The notes: generated from the sequence alone by a model not told the origin. DNA of 64,000 nt from Opitutales bacterium (GCA_028280845.1 JANQKZ010000035.1:305453-369452), one strand, 5' to 3'. Counted from the stretch's first letter, positions 18,766 to 28,399 are shown. Made by a program: numbers and translations.

Positions 18766-19578
18766 ATGATGGGCAACCGAGAAGGACAGAAAGCAATGTT
18801 CAGTTACGCGGTGGATCTGGAGCGGCGGGTTTGGGCTACCAACCCGCTGAGAGCAGTAATGGAGCAGATCGACTTCCGTTGGGTTCGCGAAGAGGTCAAG
18901 GACTGCTGAGGAGCCAATGGGCATGTGACGTTGGATCCTGGGATCATCCTCAAGTTGATGTTTCTGCTATTTAGGGACAACATTGCCAGTGAGCGTGAGG
19001 TGATGCCAATCAATGAGGAACAGTTGGATTATCTGTGGTTTTTGATCTACGAATTGGATGATCCGAAACCGGAACACAGCGTGTTCAGCATAGCTCTGGC
19101 TCGCTGGGGTCGTGACGTGTTTGCACACACGCCAGAGTACCTGTGTGGCCTGCCCCCTGCAGTCCCAATGCACTCTGGCCAAAACGGGACGTACCCTGTG
19201 CGTCATGATCAGCAGGAACTGATTGACCAGGGCCCTCGCCAAGCCAACAGCGCGGAGGCCAAAAAGAACAGGATCAGACGCCGCTGGCTTATGGAGGGCA
19301 TATTTGGAAAGGCGACTCAACACCACCTCAAACGCAGCCACTACCGCAGACTCGGTCTTCAGCAGATACAGGACTTCCTCATCGCTTCGGTTCAAAACAT
19401 CAAAAAGCTCATCATGCGTGCAACTAAACCCAGGAGAGGCTCTGCGGCTGCCGCCCAAGCCCTTTACTTCAGATTCAAGCAACGATCCAACCTGTTGATT
19501 AACACACGAGGGCGCCGAAGAACGCCGAAAGGGAAAGGTTGGCCTAGATTAACCTTCTCGGCGTTTTCGGCGGTTTAA
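18766..19578 (+). pseudogene. Degraded IS1182-like transposase
   Basis: From ATG 18766 the frame reads MMGNREGQKAMFSYAVDLE then RRVWATNPLRAVMEQIDF, ending at an in-frame TGA (18907-18909). The same frame continues with GANGHVTLDPGIILKLMFLL and REVMPINEEQLDYLWF, the conserved N-terminal (DUF772-like) part of IS1182-family transposases. After LDDPKPEHSVFSIALARWGR it passes to a C-terminal type segment (RRWLMEGIFGKATQHHLKRS, QDFLIASVQNIKKLI). The total is roughly 270 residues, well short of the 450-500 usual for the family, so the central catalytic part is missing. No terminal inverted repeats or target duplication were found. The frame runs into an imperfect inverted repeat at 19513-19572, so homology probably stops near 19500. 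Confidence 0.75.
19513..19572. repeat. Imperfect inverted repeat after the transposase remnant
   Basis: The left arm begins CGCCGAAGAACGCCGAAAGG and the right arm ends TCTCGGCGTTTTCGGCG; they pair with a few mismatches around a central GGCCTAGATT. It has the look of a dispersed palindromic intergenic repeat. Whether it terminates transcription is not clear, since no T-run follows. Confidence 0.6.
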
Positions 19579-19951
19579 CTTTATAGTTCGTGGCCTTTGG
19601 GCAACGACTCCTCAAATTTCAGTTCAAAGGCCTATTTCTGCGGATATTCTTCCCGTTTGTTGCCGATATGAAATCTGAACATGGATTCCTCTTGCATTCT
19701 CACCGTCAGCATCATCCGGCACTTGATCTAGCTAGATCCGTTACCGGCGGGATACCATCCCGCCCTCCCGGTTTTGTATAATTTCAATAGCTATACTGCG
19801 GGAAAATGGCCGCAGCCAGGATATCAAAATAAACTTTTCCTAGGCCCCCCAGGCCCGCGCATCCGCCTTTGATTCCTGCGGGGTGACAAGAGCACGACCC
19901 CTACCAATTACTCGCTGAGTCTTCTGCTCATCCATTCATGCGGACAATGCT
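19579..19951. other. Intergenic region without a supported gene
   Basis: 373 bp between the transposase remnant and the EamA gene. It contains a short hairpin GGCGGGAT-ACC-ATCCCGCC (19746-19764), which could lie near the 3' end of the transcript coming from the right, but no T-run adjoins it. The only reading frame above 60 codons has no recognisable feature. Confidence 0.5.
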
Positions 19952-20854
19952 CTAGGCAGTTCCCAAATCTTCGATCAACACCAGGATGATCGCGACCAGT
20001 AAGAGAAACGCGCCGAGGAGCCGTTTTCTCATGGCTTGAGGACCGGCTTTCTTGCCTTCCTGGTAACCGAAGCAGGAACTCAGCAACCAGACCAGGACCA
20101 CAGACCAGACGCCTCTCGAACTGTAGAGGATGTTCATGGCGGTGGCCCGGCCGAACTCCGAAATGACGCCATAGAGCAACAAGTACTGGATGGACGAGAA
20201 AAAGCTGGCCAGCGTGGTCCAGAGGAGGGTTTTCCTGGAGAGTGCAGTCAGGGGCGCCCGGAAGAGCGGAACCACCACCACACTGCCCGCGGCAATCATA
20301 AAACTGTTCATCACCAGGTAGGGTATGGTCCCGAAATTGGCCGCACCCTGTTGGGCGAACATGTCACAAAAGGCAAAAAACAGCGCACTCAAGAGGGATA
20401 TGGTGGCGGTCAGGGCGGATCGCTGTCGTCTTCCGGGCAGGTGCCCTTGCCCTAACAGCCAGACTGCGAGGGCGGCCAGGATGGCGGCCATCCACCACAT
20501 GCCTGGCACGGCCTCGTCCAGAAAGAGGAAGACCAATATGGCCACAAAGATGGCTTTGGAGCCCATAAGGGGGGTGATCACGGAAACGTCCCCGTAGCGC
20601 AAAGCGAGAAATGCCATCACCGAACCTAAAAACGCGAACACGCCTGAAGATAAAGGAATATGCACATAGTCCCAGTCCGGCATTTCTTCGTTGAAGAACA
20701 AAAGGGATGACACACAGCAAGCCATGATCAGATTGGAAAGAAAAAATATCCGTGTGAACGCTCCCTCGTCTTCCAAGGCTTTCTTCCAGCACAAGGACGC
20801 CAAGACGAAGAAAATCGCTGAGGCGAGTGGGAAAATATAGTAATAATCAATCAT
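19952..20854 (-). CDS. EamA/DMT-family permease
   Basis: 300 residues, almost entirely hydrophobic, with about ten membrane segments in two similar halves, as in drug/metabolite transporters of the EamA type. The GDVSVITPLMGSKAIFVAIL region corresponds to the conserved end of the first EamA repeat, and FSSIQYLLLYGVISEFGRA to the second. The substrate is unknown; such permeases often export small metabolites or move nucleotide sugars or amino acids. It lies 69 bp downstream of the sulfatase on the same strand and may be cotranscribed with it. No copy of the shared operator is upstream. Confidence 0.85.
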   Translation of the reverse strand: MIDYYYIFPLASAIFFVLASLCWKKALEDEGAFTRIFFLSNLIMACCVSSLLFFNEEMPDWDYVHIPLSSGVFAFLGSVMAFLALRYGDVSVITPLMGSKAIFVAILVFLFLDEAVPGMWWMAAILAALAVWLLGQGHLPGRRQRSALTATISLLSALFFAFCDMFAQQGAANFGTIPYLVMNSFMIAAGSVVVVPLFRAPLTALSRKTLLWTTLASFFSSIQYLLLYGVISEFGRATAMNILYSSRGVWSVVLVWLLSSCFGYQEGKKAGPQAMRKRLLGAFLLLVAIILVLIEDLGTA

Positions 20855-20923
20855 TGAGGTCTGGCTCTGCTGAATTCACATAGGGGCAATCCGAAGGCAG
20901 GGTTGCCATTATTCAGTAATGGG

Positions 20924-22522
20924 CTACTTCTTTTTCCCGAGGTTAGACCGCCTTTCCCAAGCGATATGTTTTGCCTCCATCTCAGCGACCTTTTCGGGCA
21001 TATCGGTCGCGAGGTTGTTCAGTTCGGTTCCGTCCTGAGAAATCTGATACAATTCCCAGGACTTTTGACTCTCCGAAACGAGCTTCCATTTGCCGACCCG
21101 AACGGCCTTGCCTTTGTTATACTGCCAATAGAGTTCCTCGGCGGGTTCCCAGGAGCCTTCTCCGGTCAGAATGGCGCTGAACGATTGGCCTTCGAAGGGA
21201 AGCGGGCCTTCCCGTGAGTTTGCATTACCGCCAGCCAGGTCCAACAAGGTCGGCATCACGTCGATGACATGGACAACTTCTCCGGTCACACTGCCGAGCA
21301 GCTTCTCGCTCAGACCGGCAGGCCAACTGACAATGAGTGGGGAACGGATTCCGCCTTCATGGTCGTGTTGTTTGAATAAGCGGAAGGGGGTGTTGGAAAC
21401 ATTGGCCCAGCCATACCCGTAGCTTTGCCAGGTCGATTGGTCGCCAGGCACGATGTGTGGGAGATTACCCGGGCGAACCGGACGCTTAAGCCCATCGGTG
21501 GTAAAGTCCCTGGTCCAGGAACCGGTGCGGGTGGTCGTATATTCCACATGACAGGCTCCGTTGTCGTGTTTGTAGATGAAGATCGTATTATCGAACTCCC
21601 CAATGTCTTTTAGATATTGGACGATGCGGTTAATGTTGCGGTCCATGCAAGTGATTTGGGCCGCATAGACTTCCATGCGGCGCTCTTGCCAGAGCTTGTG
21701 CGCTTCCTCTTCCCAGGCTGGCACGTCAGGATGGCGAGGGGAAAGTGGCCAGGAAGGATCGACGACGCCGAGCTCCTTCATTCTGGCATGGCGGGCTTTG
21801 CGCAGCTCATCCCAGCCCATGGAGAAACGGCCCTGGTAATGAGCAATATCCTCCGGCTTTGCGTGCAGCGGCCAATGCGCGGCGTTATAGGAAACATAGA
21901 GGAAGAACGGGGCATCGCTGCGGTGCTCTTTAAGGAATTTCAGCGAGTAGTCCGTAATGGCGTCGGTCTGGTAATAATCAGGATTCTCCTTCCACTCGCT
22001 GGTGCGGTCTTCGCCATTTTCATTCAGGCCCGCCGGAGCAAAGTAGTCGGTGGCACCGTGGTAGGTGGCATAGGTCCGATCGAAACCGCGTTTGTGGGGT
22101 GCACTGGGTCCGTTAGGTTGGGCAGGGTCAGACAGGTGCCACTTGCCAGCCAAGTAGGATTTGTAGCCGACTTCGGCCAGCGCTTCCGGCAGAGTAATAA
22201 TGCCATCCCGGAAGCCGTGGAGGGTCGAGCCATTCGGCAAGGCAGTATTTGGGTAAAGGCTGGTTAACAAACTAGCCCGGGTCGGCCCGCACATGTTGTG
22301 GACGTAGTAGTTGATAAAGCGCACACCCTTTTCTGCCAGCTTGTCCAGGGTCGGGGTTTCAATCTCTCCGCCGTAGCAACCCAGGTCGGAGTAGCCCATA
22401 TCGTCGGCAATCACGATGACGATGTTGGGCGGTTCGGGTTTTGAGGAGGAAACCTCCTTTGCGGCGCAGCCGAAAGCGAACACCAGAATGATCAGGGAGA
22501 TCGGGGAGTAAGGTTTGTTCAT
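20924..22522 (-). CDS. Formylglycine-dependent sulfatase (S1 family), lipoprotein
   Basis: 532 residues. The N-terminus LIILVFAFGCAA is a lipobox, so the enzyme is probably membrane-anchored in the periplasm or on the surface. IVIADDMGYSDLGCYGG supplies the metal-binding Asp pair. MCGPTRASLLT holds the Cys-X-Pro-X-Arg signature whose Cys is converted to formylglycine, YLAGKWHLSD follows, and a later block supplies HDN (YKHDNGAC). It hydrolyses sulfate esters, most likely on a sulfated glycan; the position specificity cannot be read. It is similar in plan to the sulfatase at 57463 (WANVSNTPFR, HEGGI in both). No anaerobic maturase is in the window. Confidence 0.92.
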   Translation of the reverse strand: MNKPYSPISLIILVFAFGCAAKEVSSSKPEPPNIVIVIADDMGYSDLGCYGGEIETPTLDKLAEKGVRFINYYVHNMCGPTRASLLTSLYPNTALPNGSTLHGFRDGIITLPEALAEVGYKSYLAGKWHLSDPAQPNGPSAPHKRGFDRTYATYHGATDYFAPAGLNENGEDRTSEWKENPDYYQTDAITDYSLKFLKEHRSDAPFFLYVSYNAAHWPLHAKPEDIAHYQGRFSMGWDELRKARHARMKELGVVDPSWPLSPRHPDVPAWEEEAHKLWQERRMEVYAAQITCMDRNINRIVQYLKDIGEFDNTIFIYKHDNGACHVEYTTTRTGSWTRDFTTDGLKRPVRPGNLPHIVPGDQSTWQSYGYGWANVSNTPFRLFKQHDHEGGIRSPLIVSWPAGLSEKLLGSVTGEVVHVIDVMPTLLDLAGGNANSREGPLPFEGQSFSAILTGEGSWEPAEELYWQYNKGKAVRVGKWKLVSESQKSWELYQISQDGTELNNLATDMPEKVAEMEAKHIAWERRSNLGKKK

Positions 22523-23090
22523 TGTGGATGGGTATAGTTATGCCCAGTATGGATCATCCAGGTTGGCAGCTTTACGAATCCACATTTTGGTTTCGATGGC
22601 CAAATTCTTTCCTGGAGTTCAGGAAGTGAGTCCAGCCCATGTGGCTTGGATGTCCTTACCGAGGACGACAGCGTCGTGCCAGATATTCGGGAAACAACTT
22701 TGTGGGTCAGCTTTGGGAATCATGGCCCAAAAGCTCGTGTGGATGACTAGTCGGGTAAGCTCGTCTAACATGGTTGGTAGGGGGTTCGGAAGCTGTATCC
22801 GGTTCTCAATTGACCGATTCCATAATATTGCACGGCAATCAGGTGCGTCGGTCACTGCTTCGTTTGCTTGACTTATTTTGTTTTAAAAATAATTCTTCCG
22901 TTCATATTAATTTCCGTCAATTCAACATTTCACACGTCTTGTGCCTGCCCTGCCTGCCTCGGCGCAGCTATCCAGCGAAAACGGGCCCAGTTTTGGCGTA
23001 CCTCGGAGAGGGAGGCCGGGAGCGGAGGGACGGGCTGGCCCGCCTTAAAGCAAGCATCTATCTGTTCAGTTCAGTAACCCAATACCCGAA
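22523..23090. other. Divergent intergenic region with a weak operator-like site
   Basis: 568 bp between the divergent sulfatase and VCBS genes. At 22873-22890 it has TTATTTTGTTTTAAAAAT, which resembles the shared element but lacks the central C and a well-placed -35 box. A 78-codon minus-strand frame (22619-22855) has no recognisable family and could be a gene remnant. The stretch 22940-23060 is GC-rich and looks like a dispersed intergenic repeat rather than coding DNA. Confidence 0.4.
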
Positions 23091-24332
23091 ATGAATCATC
23101 GCTCAATCCCACGTATTCGCAGTCACAGGTTCCTTATCCTCTTCGCCCTACCGGCGCTATGCCTGATCTTTACCTCCTGCTCCCAAAAATCCGAAACCAA
23201 AGAGCTCGAATTTACCCCGCATCTCGTAGCCGATAACGCGGTTGCGTGGTGGGCCCGCACCCCGGGCGACCTCAATGGGGATGGTTTGATTGATCTCGCC
23301 TTGCAAAATGACAACAGTGAAGGAGGCTGGCTTGGCTGGTTGGAGGCGAGCAAGGGAGGAACAAACTGGACTCTGAACATCATCACGGAGAAACCGCCAG
23401 CGGGAGACAGCTTTGCCTGTGGCGACCTGGATATTGGTGATATTGATAACGACGGAGACCTCGACATTCTGGGAATAGCACATCCCGGTGAGCGGGACGA
23501 TGCCGACGCTGAGTCCACGCTCTACTGGTATGCTAACCCTGATTGGGCTCCCCACCGCATTGGCATAGCGCCCGATTTCATCAAGGACTTGAACTTGGTT
23601 GATTTCAATCAGGACGGAAAACTAGACCTGGTTACCATCACTTTTATCGGGAACACGATGTCGATCTTCCGGCAGGACAGCCCGCAACAGTGGACCAAAG
23701 TTCAGGAATTCACCATTGAAAACCTGCACGAAGGCATGGATGTGGGTGATATAGATGGCGATGGCGACCTGGATATTGCGGCAAATGGCTACTGGGTGGA
23801 GAATCCAGGTGGGAATTTAAAAGGGGAGTGGATTGCTCGCTCGATTGACGAAAAATGGCACAATCAGGACGGCAACTGGTCGCGGAATGCCTGCAAGGTT
23901 TTTTGCCAAGACATTAACGGCGACGGTCGCGTAGAAATCTTCATGACCCATTCTGAGCGTGAAGGTTATCCGGTGGTTTACTATCAATCAAGTGACCCTC
24001 GAAAAGGTGAGTGGGAAGAAGTAGTTATTCTGGAAGAATTGCCTGCTGCGCACACGCTGCAGGTATTCGACGCTGACCTGGACGGCGACTATGATATTTT
24101 AACCGGAGTCAATCACCGCCGGGCAACTTTAGGACTCGATATACTTGAAACCCCCATCGTCCTCATGCTTAACCAGGGTGACAACCGCAATTGGGAAATG
24201 AAGACATTATCGGAAGAGGGAATCTACAACGGGCAAGTCGCGGATGTGGATGGGGACGGAGATATGGACATTTTCCAACTCTCCCACCACTTTGCGACCG
24301 ACTTCAATCTCTACATTAATAAAGTCAGGTAA
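23091..24332 (+). CDS. FG-GAP/VCBS repeat lipoprotein
   Basis: 413 residues with a lipobox (CLIFTSCSQ), so probably outer-membrane or periplasmic. It contains several calcium-binding-loop repeats of the FG-GAP/VCBS type: DLNGDGLIDLAL, DIDNDGDLDILG, DFNQDGKLDLVT, DIDGDGDLDIAA, DINGDGRVEIF, DVDGDGDMDIFQ. These predict a beta-propeller of about seven blades. It has the same architecture and blade order as the protein at 52902-54092 (ENLHEGMDVGD / DELHEGQDVGD), so they are paralogs. The role is unknown; such propellers often bind polysaccharide or partners at the cell surface. The start is clear and the gene converges on the SMP-30 gene. Confidence 0.85.
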   Translation: MNHRSIPRIRSHRFLILFALPALCLIFTSCSQKSETKELEFTPHLVADNAVAWWARTPGDLNGDGLIDLALQNDNSEGGWLGWLEASKGGTNWTLNIITEKPPAGDSFACGDLDIGDIDNDGDLDILGIAHPGERDDADAESTLYWYANPDWAPHRIGIAPDFIKDLNLVDFNQDGKLDLVTITFIGNTMSIFRQDSPQQWTKVQEFTIENLHEGMDVGDIDGDGDLDIAANGYWVENPGGNLKGEWIARSIDEKWHNQDGNWSRNACKVFCQDINGDGRVEIFMTHSEREGYPVVYYQSSDPRKGEWEEVVILEELPAAHTLQVFDADLDGDYDILTGVNHRRATLGLDILETPIVLMLNQGDNRNWEMKTLSEEGIYNGQVADVDGDGDMDIFQLSHHFATDFNLYINKVR

Positions 24333-24374
24333 GACTCGAAGTAACTATTGTTTCCGCTTTCCGTATACTCGAGG

Positions 24375-25415
24375 TCATTTTCCGCGCGTGCGGGTCTGGA
24401 CTCGCAGCAGATAACTGTCGGCGGTAATGTAAAGGACCGATCGATCCGAGCCGCCAAAGGTGCAGTTGGCGGCGTGTTTCCGGGTCACGATGGTGCCGAG
24501 TGCCTTTCCCTCAGGGGAGAGGATCCATACGCCAAACGGGCCCGTCACCCAGAGGTTACCACGCACATCTACAGCCATTCCGTCGGCGCGAAAATTGGAC
24601 AGGATCGCCAAGTGGCTGAAATCGTGGAAAAGACGCTTGTTGCTGAGGGTGCCGTCTGGATTGATATCGTAGGCATACACCGCCGGCGCTTCCCGCACGG
24701 ATCGGGTAACATAGAGGGTCTTTTCATCGGGAGACAGGCCGATCCCGTTGGGGCGCAGCATTTCCTCGTCCACCAGGGTAACGGTATTATCGGGATCCAC
24801 CTTGAAGACCCCGCCATGGAAGAAGCTTTTGGCCAGGTCGGAGTCCGGGTGGGGCAGAGAGAATCCCCGGGCCGGATTGGTGAAATAGATGACGCCGGCT
24901 GAGCTGACCGTGAGGTCATTGGGTCGGATAAATCGCTTGCCCCGGTAGGTGGCCGCCACCGTTTCGTAGTCTCCAGACCACCGGTAACGCGCCACCCGAT
25001 GGCTGCCCTGTTGGCAAAGCAAGAGGTTGCCCTCGAGGTCGAAGGCAAGTCCGTTGCTGCCGATTCCACCTCCAAGACGTGGAGGTCCTCCATAGCCACT
25101 GGGAGTGAGGAACACGTCGATGCCCACTCCCTCGCGGTAGCGGTAAATGCGGTTGCCTGGAATGTCCGTGTTTAAGAGGAAACCGCCTTCCCGGTCCACC
25201 CAAAGGGGGCCTTCCGACAGTTCAAAGCCGTCTGCCAGCAAATATACGGTTGCATTTGGGTCGATGAGGTCCTCAAGGGCATCGTCAAATTGGGCGATAT
25301 GGGCGCCTGCGCGGCCCTCGAAAGGAATGGCTACGCCGGAGTAACTATTTACCTCGGCGTTGAGGCTTGATTGGGTGATGAGAATAAGGGAAATAATCCA
25401 CGCTGTTTCCTTCAT
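24375..25415 (-). CDS. SMP-30/gluconolactonase-like secreted protein
   Basis: 346 residues from ATG 25415 (a longer start at 25445 adds ten residues ahead of the signal peptide TAWIISLILITQSSLNA). The fold is a six-bladed propeller of the SMP-30/gluconolactonase/LRE family: ELSEGPLWVDREGGFLLNTD has the metal-binding Glu, RPNDLTVSSAGVIYFTNPA the Asn-Asp pair, and DGMAVDVRGNLWVTG the late metal-binding Asp. Members hydrolyse aldonolactones, giving a role in oxidative sugar breakdown outside the cytoplasm. It is divergent from the SSS symporter, and the palindromic operator between them could serve both. Confidence 0.87.
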   Translation of the reverse strand: MKETAWIISLILITQSSLNAEVNSYSGVAIPFEGRAGAHIAQFDDALEDLIDPNATVYLLADGFELSEGPLWVDREGGFLLNTDIPGNRIYRYREGVGIDVFLTPSGYGGPPRLGGGIGSNGLAFDLEGNLLLCQQGSHRVARYRWSGDYETVAATYRGKRFIRPNDLTVSSAGVIYFTNPARGFSLPHPDSDLAKSFFHGGVFKVDPDNTVTLVDEEMLRPNGIGLSPDEKTLYVTRSVREAPAVYAYDINPDGTLSNKRLFHDFSHLAILSNFRADGMAVDVRGNLWVTGPFGVWILSPEGKALGTIVTRKHAANCTFGGSDRSVLYITADSYLLRVQTRTRGK

Positions 25416-25531
25416 TTTGGTTATCTTTCTTTTTGAATTCATCACCCTAGATGAAGTTGAATCCTACGGCCCGAAGGGCTCAGAGCCGAAATCTTGCGAG
25501 AATGCTTGTCCATCACCCGGAGATAGAGAGC

Positions 25532-25572
25532 TTGACATAAATTTCCCTATCTAAATATTTCGAAATCGAAAC
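25532..25572 (+). promoter_or_regulatory. Promoter with the most symmetric shared operator, SSS symporter
   Basis: TTGACA (25532-25537), 17-bp spacer, then ATATTTCGAAATCGAAAC (25555-25572). The core TTTCGA-AA-TCGAAA is a perfect inverted repeat apart from its two central bases. The symporter ATG is at 25574, only two bases after the element, so a start of transcription at the usual distance would leave a leader of about 7 nt. Confidence 0.78.
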
Positions 25573-25573
25573 A

Positions 25574-27397
25574 ATGGTTCTGTCAATCTTAGATATCGTC
25601 ATCATCCTGGTCATCGTGGGGGTATCGATTGCATTAGGGCTGATCGCGAGCCGGACGGCGGGGAAGAATTCATCGGAGTTTTTCTTATCGGGCAGGAACA
25701 TGCCGTGGTGGCTCCTGGCGACCTCGATGGTGGCGACGACGTTTTCCACGGACACGCCCAACCTGGTGACCAATATCGTGCGCCAGAACGGGGTATCGGG
25801 GAACTGGGAATGGTGGGCCTTGCTCCTCACGGGCATGCTGACGGCTTTTGTTTACGCAAAGCTCTGGCGGCGGAGTGGGTTGAGCACCGATATTTCCTTC
25901 TATGAATTACGCTACAGTGGGAAGCCGGCCACTTTTTTGCGGATTTTCCGCGCCAGTTATATGGTTCTCGTCTTCGGTGTTCTGGCGCAGGCCTCCATCA
26001 CCCTGGCGGCGATCAAGATAGCCGGGATCATGTTGGGTATCCAGACCCCTTGGCTGGTGGTGGTGATCGGAGGGGGACTGACCGCCTTTTACAGCATGTG
26101 CGGCGGCTTAAAGGGAGTGATCTGGGCGGATTTCTTTCAGTTTGGGGTGGCCTTGTTCGGAGCCTTTGCGGCGGCATGGGTAGCGCTGGGACACCCCGCG
26201 GTGGGTGGATTGGACGGGTTGTTGAGTCACGATCGTGTGATTGAAAAGATCTCCTTGATTCCGGACTTCAGCAATCTGGACCTGGCCTTGTCGGTCTTTG
26301 TGCTGCCATTGACCGTGTTTTGGTGGAGCATGTGGTATGGGGGAGCGGAGCCTGGGGGCGCAGCCTATGTCGTGCAGCGGATTCTCTCGGCGAAAAATGA
26401 ACAGCACGCCATGAAGGCGACTTTGTTTTTTCAATTTTTCCACTATGCGCTGCGTCCCTGGCCGTGGATCCTGGTCGCCCTGGCGTCGCTGGTGGTCTTC
26501 CCTGATTTGGATTCCTTGGCCCAAGCGTTTCCAGGTGTTCCAGTGGGCGATGACCTGGGGTATCCGGCGATGTTGACTTTTCTTCCTGCTGGCCTGTTGG
26601 GCCTGGTCGTGGCTTCGCTGGCCGCGGCTTATATGTCCACGATATCCACTCAGCTGAACTTGATGTCATCCTATGTAGTGAACGATCTCTACACGCGCTT
26701 TTTCCGGGAGGAGGCCTCGGAGAAGGAACGCGTGCTGGCGGGACGGGTGGCGACCATCACCATTGTCTGTCTGAGCGGGTTTGTTGCCCTGCAGTTGGAG
26801 GATGCCCTTCAAGTTTTCAGGTTGCTCCTGCAAATAGGCGCGGGAACGGGTCTGGTCTATCTGCTGCGGTGGTTCTGGTGGCGCGTAAACCCCTTCAGTG
26901 AAATCGCGGCCATGGCGATGGCATTGAGTGCGGCAATCTATTTTAATTTTGTCCACCATAACCTTGGGTTTGAACCCCTGGCTCGATGGCAAGTCCTTCT
27001 GGCCACCATTTTCTTGACCACCACCTGCTGGCTTCTGGTTACCCTGGTCACCCCGCCATCGCGGTCGGAAACCTTATGCCATTTTTACCGGAAGGTTCTC
27101 CCCGGTGGCCCGGGGTGGACCCGGATTCGTCAAGAGGCGGAGGCCAGGGGTGGTCCCTTACCCGAAAGTTCCGATGGATGGGATGTTCCCTTGGGTCTTC
27201 TTTGCGCGGCTCTCGGCGCAGTTACTATTTATGCCCTGCTTTTCGCCACCGGAAACTGGCTCTACGGGCGCTTGGTACCCGCCACGATCCTCACCGTTCT
27301 GGCCCTGGCCGCCGGGGGTTGGCTGGCCATGCTCTGGTCTCGACTGAAGTTCAAAGAGGATTCCGGACACGGTTCTGAAGAACCCTCTGACGGTTAG
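25574..27397 (+). CDS. Sodium:solute symporter (SSS family)
   Basis: 607 residues with about 13-14 hydrophobic segments. SSS features are FFLSGRNMPWWLLATSMVAT near the N-terminus (the usual GR-x-x-x-W region), then ALLLTGMLTAFVYAKLWRRS and GGGLTAFYSMCGGLKGVIW. It imports a sugar, sugar acid or similar solute with Na+; the substrate is unknown. There is no Shine-Dalgarno sequence before the ATG and the promoter places it almost leaderless. It is followed by a new promoter, so it is probably transcribed with the next operon only by read-through. Confidence 0.92.
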   Translation: MVLSILDIVIILVIVGVSIALGLIASRTAGKNSSEFFLSGRNMPWWLLATSMVATTFSTDTPNLVTNIVRQNGVSGNWEWWALLLTGMLTAFVYAKLWRRSGLSTDISFYELRYSGKPATFLRIFRASYMVLVFGVLAQASITLAAIKIAGIMLGIQTPWLVVVIGGGLTAFYSMCGGLKGVIWADFFQFGVALFGAFAAAWVALGHPAVGGLDGLLSHDRVIEKISLIPDFSNLDLALSVFVLPLTVFWWSMWYGGAEPGGAAYVVQRILSAKNEQHAMKATLFFQFFHYALRPWPWILVALASLVVFPDLDSLAQAFPGVPVGDDLGYPAMLTFLPAGLLGLVVASLAAAYMSTISTQLNLMSSYVVNDLYTRFFREEASEKERVLAGRVATITIVCLSGFVALQLEDALQVFRLLLQIGAGTGLVYLLRWFWWRVNPFSEIAAMAMALSAAIYFNFVHHNLGFEPLARWQVLLATIFLTTTCWLLVTLVTPPSRSETLCHFYRKVLPGGPGWTRIRQEAEARGGPLPESSDGWDVPLGLLCAALGAVTIYALLFATGNWLYGRLVPATILTVLALAAGGWLAMLWSRLKFKEDSGHGSEEPSDG

Positions 27398-27489
27398 GGG
27401 AAGGTTGGCGTCCTCGCATTTATGTATGGGATTTTGAATTCACCGCTCCAGGGGCCGATTTTCCATTTCCTGGTTTTTCAGAGTTGCGC

Positions 27490-27530
27490 TTGACATTTAT
27501 TTAGTGGAGAGGTTTTTTCGAAAACGAAAC
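27490..27530 (+). promoter_or_regulatory. Promoter with shared operator, amidohydrolase operon
   Basis: TTGACA (27490-27495), 17-bp spacer, then TTTTTTCGAAAACGAAAC (27513-27530). It is followed by AGGAGG (27535-27540) and the ATG at 27551. Confidence 0.75.
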
Positions 27531-27550
27531 AAATAGGAGGATTGCGAAGA

Positions 27551-28399
27551 ATGGTCATTGATTTTCATGCACACTATCCCAGGTCAGAGGCGCCGGATTT
27601 TCCGGATAAACTGGTGAGCCGCATGGGGGAGGCGGGGATCGACTTGTGTTGCCTGTGTTCGGCGGGAGTGGCCTTGGGGCATGTTTCGAATGAGGAGGTG
27701 ATGGAAGCGTCGGGACAGCACCCGGACCGGATCCTTCCCTTAGGCTATGTCGAGTTGGGGACGGATAACCCGGGGGATGTAGAACGTCTGGTGAGCGAAG
27801 GTTATCGTGGTTTCAAAGTGACCAATCCCCGTGGGCCCTATGATGAAGAATCCTTTTTCCCGGTCTATGAGCGGATGGAGGAAAGTGGACTGCCGGTGTT
27901 GGTTCATACCGGAATTCTGATGCGATTTCCTCAGACCCAGGGGATGCGTGTGAGTTCGGAATGGATGCGCCCGATCAAACTGGACAAGGTGTTGCGTTCC
28001 TTTCCCGGCCTGAACATGGTGGGAGCCCACCTGGGAGCACCTTGGCACGAGGAGGCGTCCATGATGGCCAGGATCCATCCCAACTATTTCGTGGACCTGA
28101 CCGGAGCGAATACGGGGGGTTGGCGTTTGAACAAGACGGTCGACTTTTTCCGGTATCACTTCTTCTGGGAGGGCGCGTGGGACAAACTGGTCTTTGGTAC
28201 CGACATTCTGTCGGTGAATGAGCTGTTCGCGGCTCGCCGCATTCATGACAAGATTATCCGGGAGTTGGACCTGCCGGATGAAGCTATTGATAAAATCTAC
28301 TGTAACAACGCGGCCCGCCTACTGGGTCTGGATGTAACGGAATATGAGCGCAAACTCCAATTCAACGGCACGAAGGGACTACTACCAACTGAGGTTTGA
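27551..28399 (+). CDS. Amidohydrolase-2 family metal-dependent hydrolase
   Basis: 282 residues; ATG 27551 is chosen because AGGAGG lies ten bases upstream, whereas a TTG at 27542 would sit directly against it. The N-terminal VIDFHAHYP has the His-X-His metal pair. LPVLVHTGI, MVGAHLGAP and LVFGTDIL supply the further His and Asp ligands of the ACMSD/amidohydrolase-2 fold. Members include decarboxylases, lactonases and hydrolases acting on small acids. As first gene of an operon with a NagB-like protein and a class II aldolase, a lactone or carbinolamine intermediate of sugar breakdown is plausible. Its 3' end overlaps the next gene by 56 nt. Confidence 0.85.
   Translation: MVIDFHAHYPRSEAPDFPDKLVSRMGEAGIDLCCLCSAGVALGHVSNEEVMEASGQHPDRILPLGYVELGTDNPGDVERLVSEGYRGFKVTNPRGPYDEESFFPVYERMEESGLPVLVHTGILMRFPQTQGMRVSSEWMRPIKLDKVLRSFPGLNMVGAHLGAPWHEEASMMARIHPNYFVDLTGANTGGWRLNKTVDFFRYHFFWEGAWDKLVFGTDILSVNELFAARRIHDKIIRELDLPDEAIDKIYCNNAARLLGLDVTEYERKLQFNGTKGLLPTEV

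Noticed and set aside
22619..22855. 78-codon minus-strand frame between sulfatase and VCBS genes
   Set aside because: No signal peptide, known domain or ribosome-binding site; it could be a remnant but cannot be supported as a gene.
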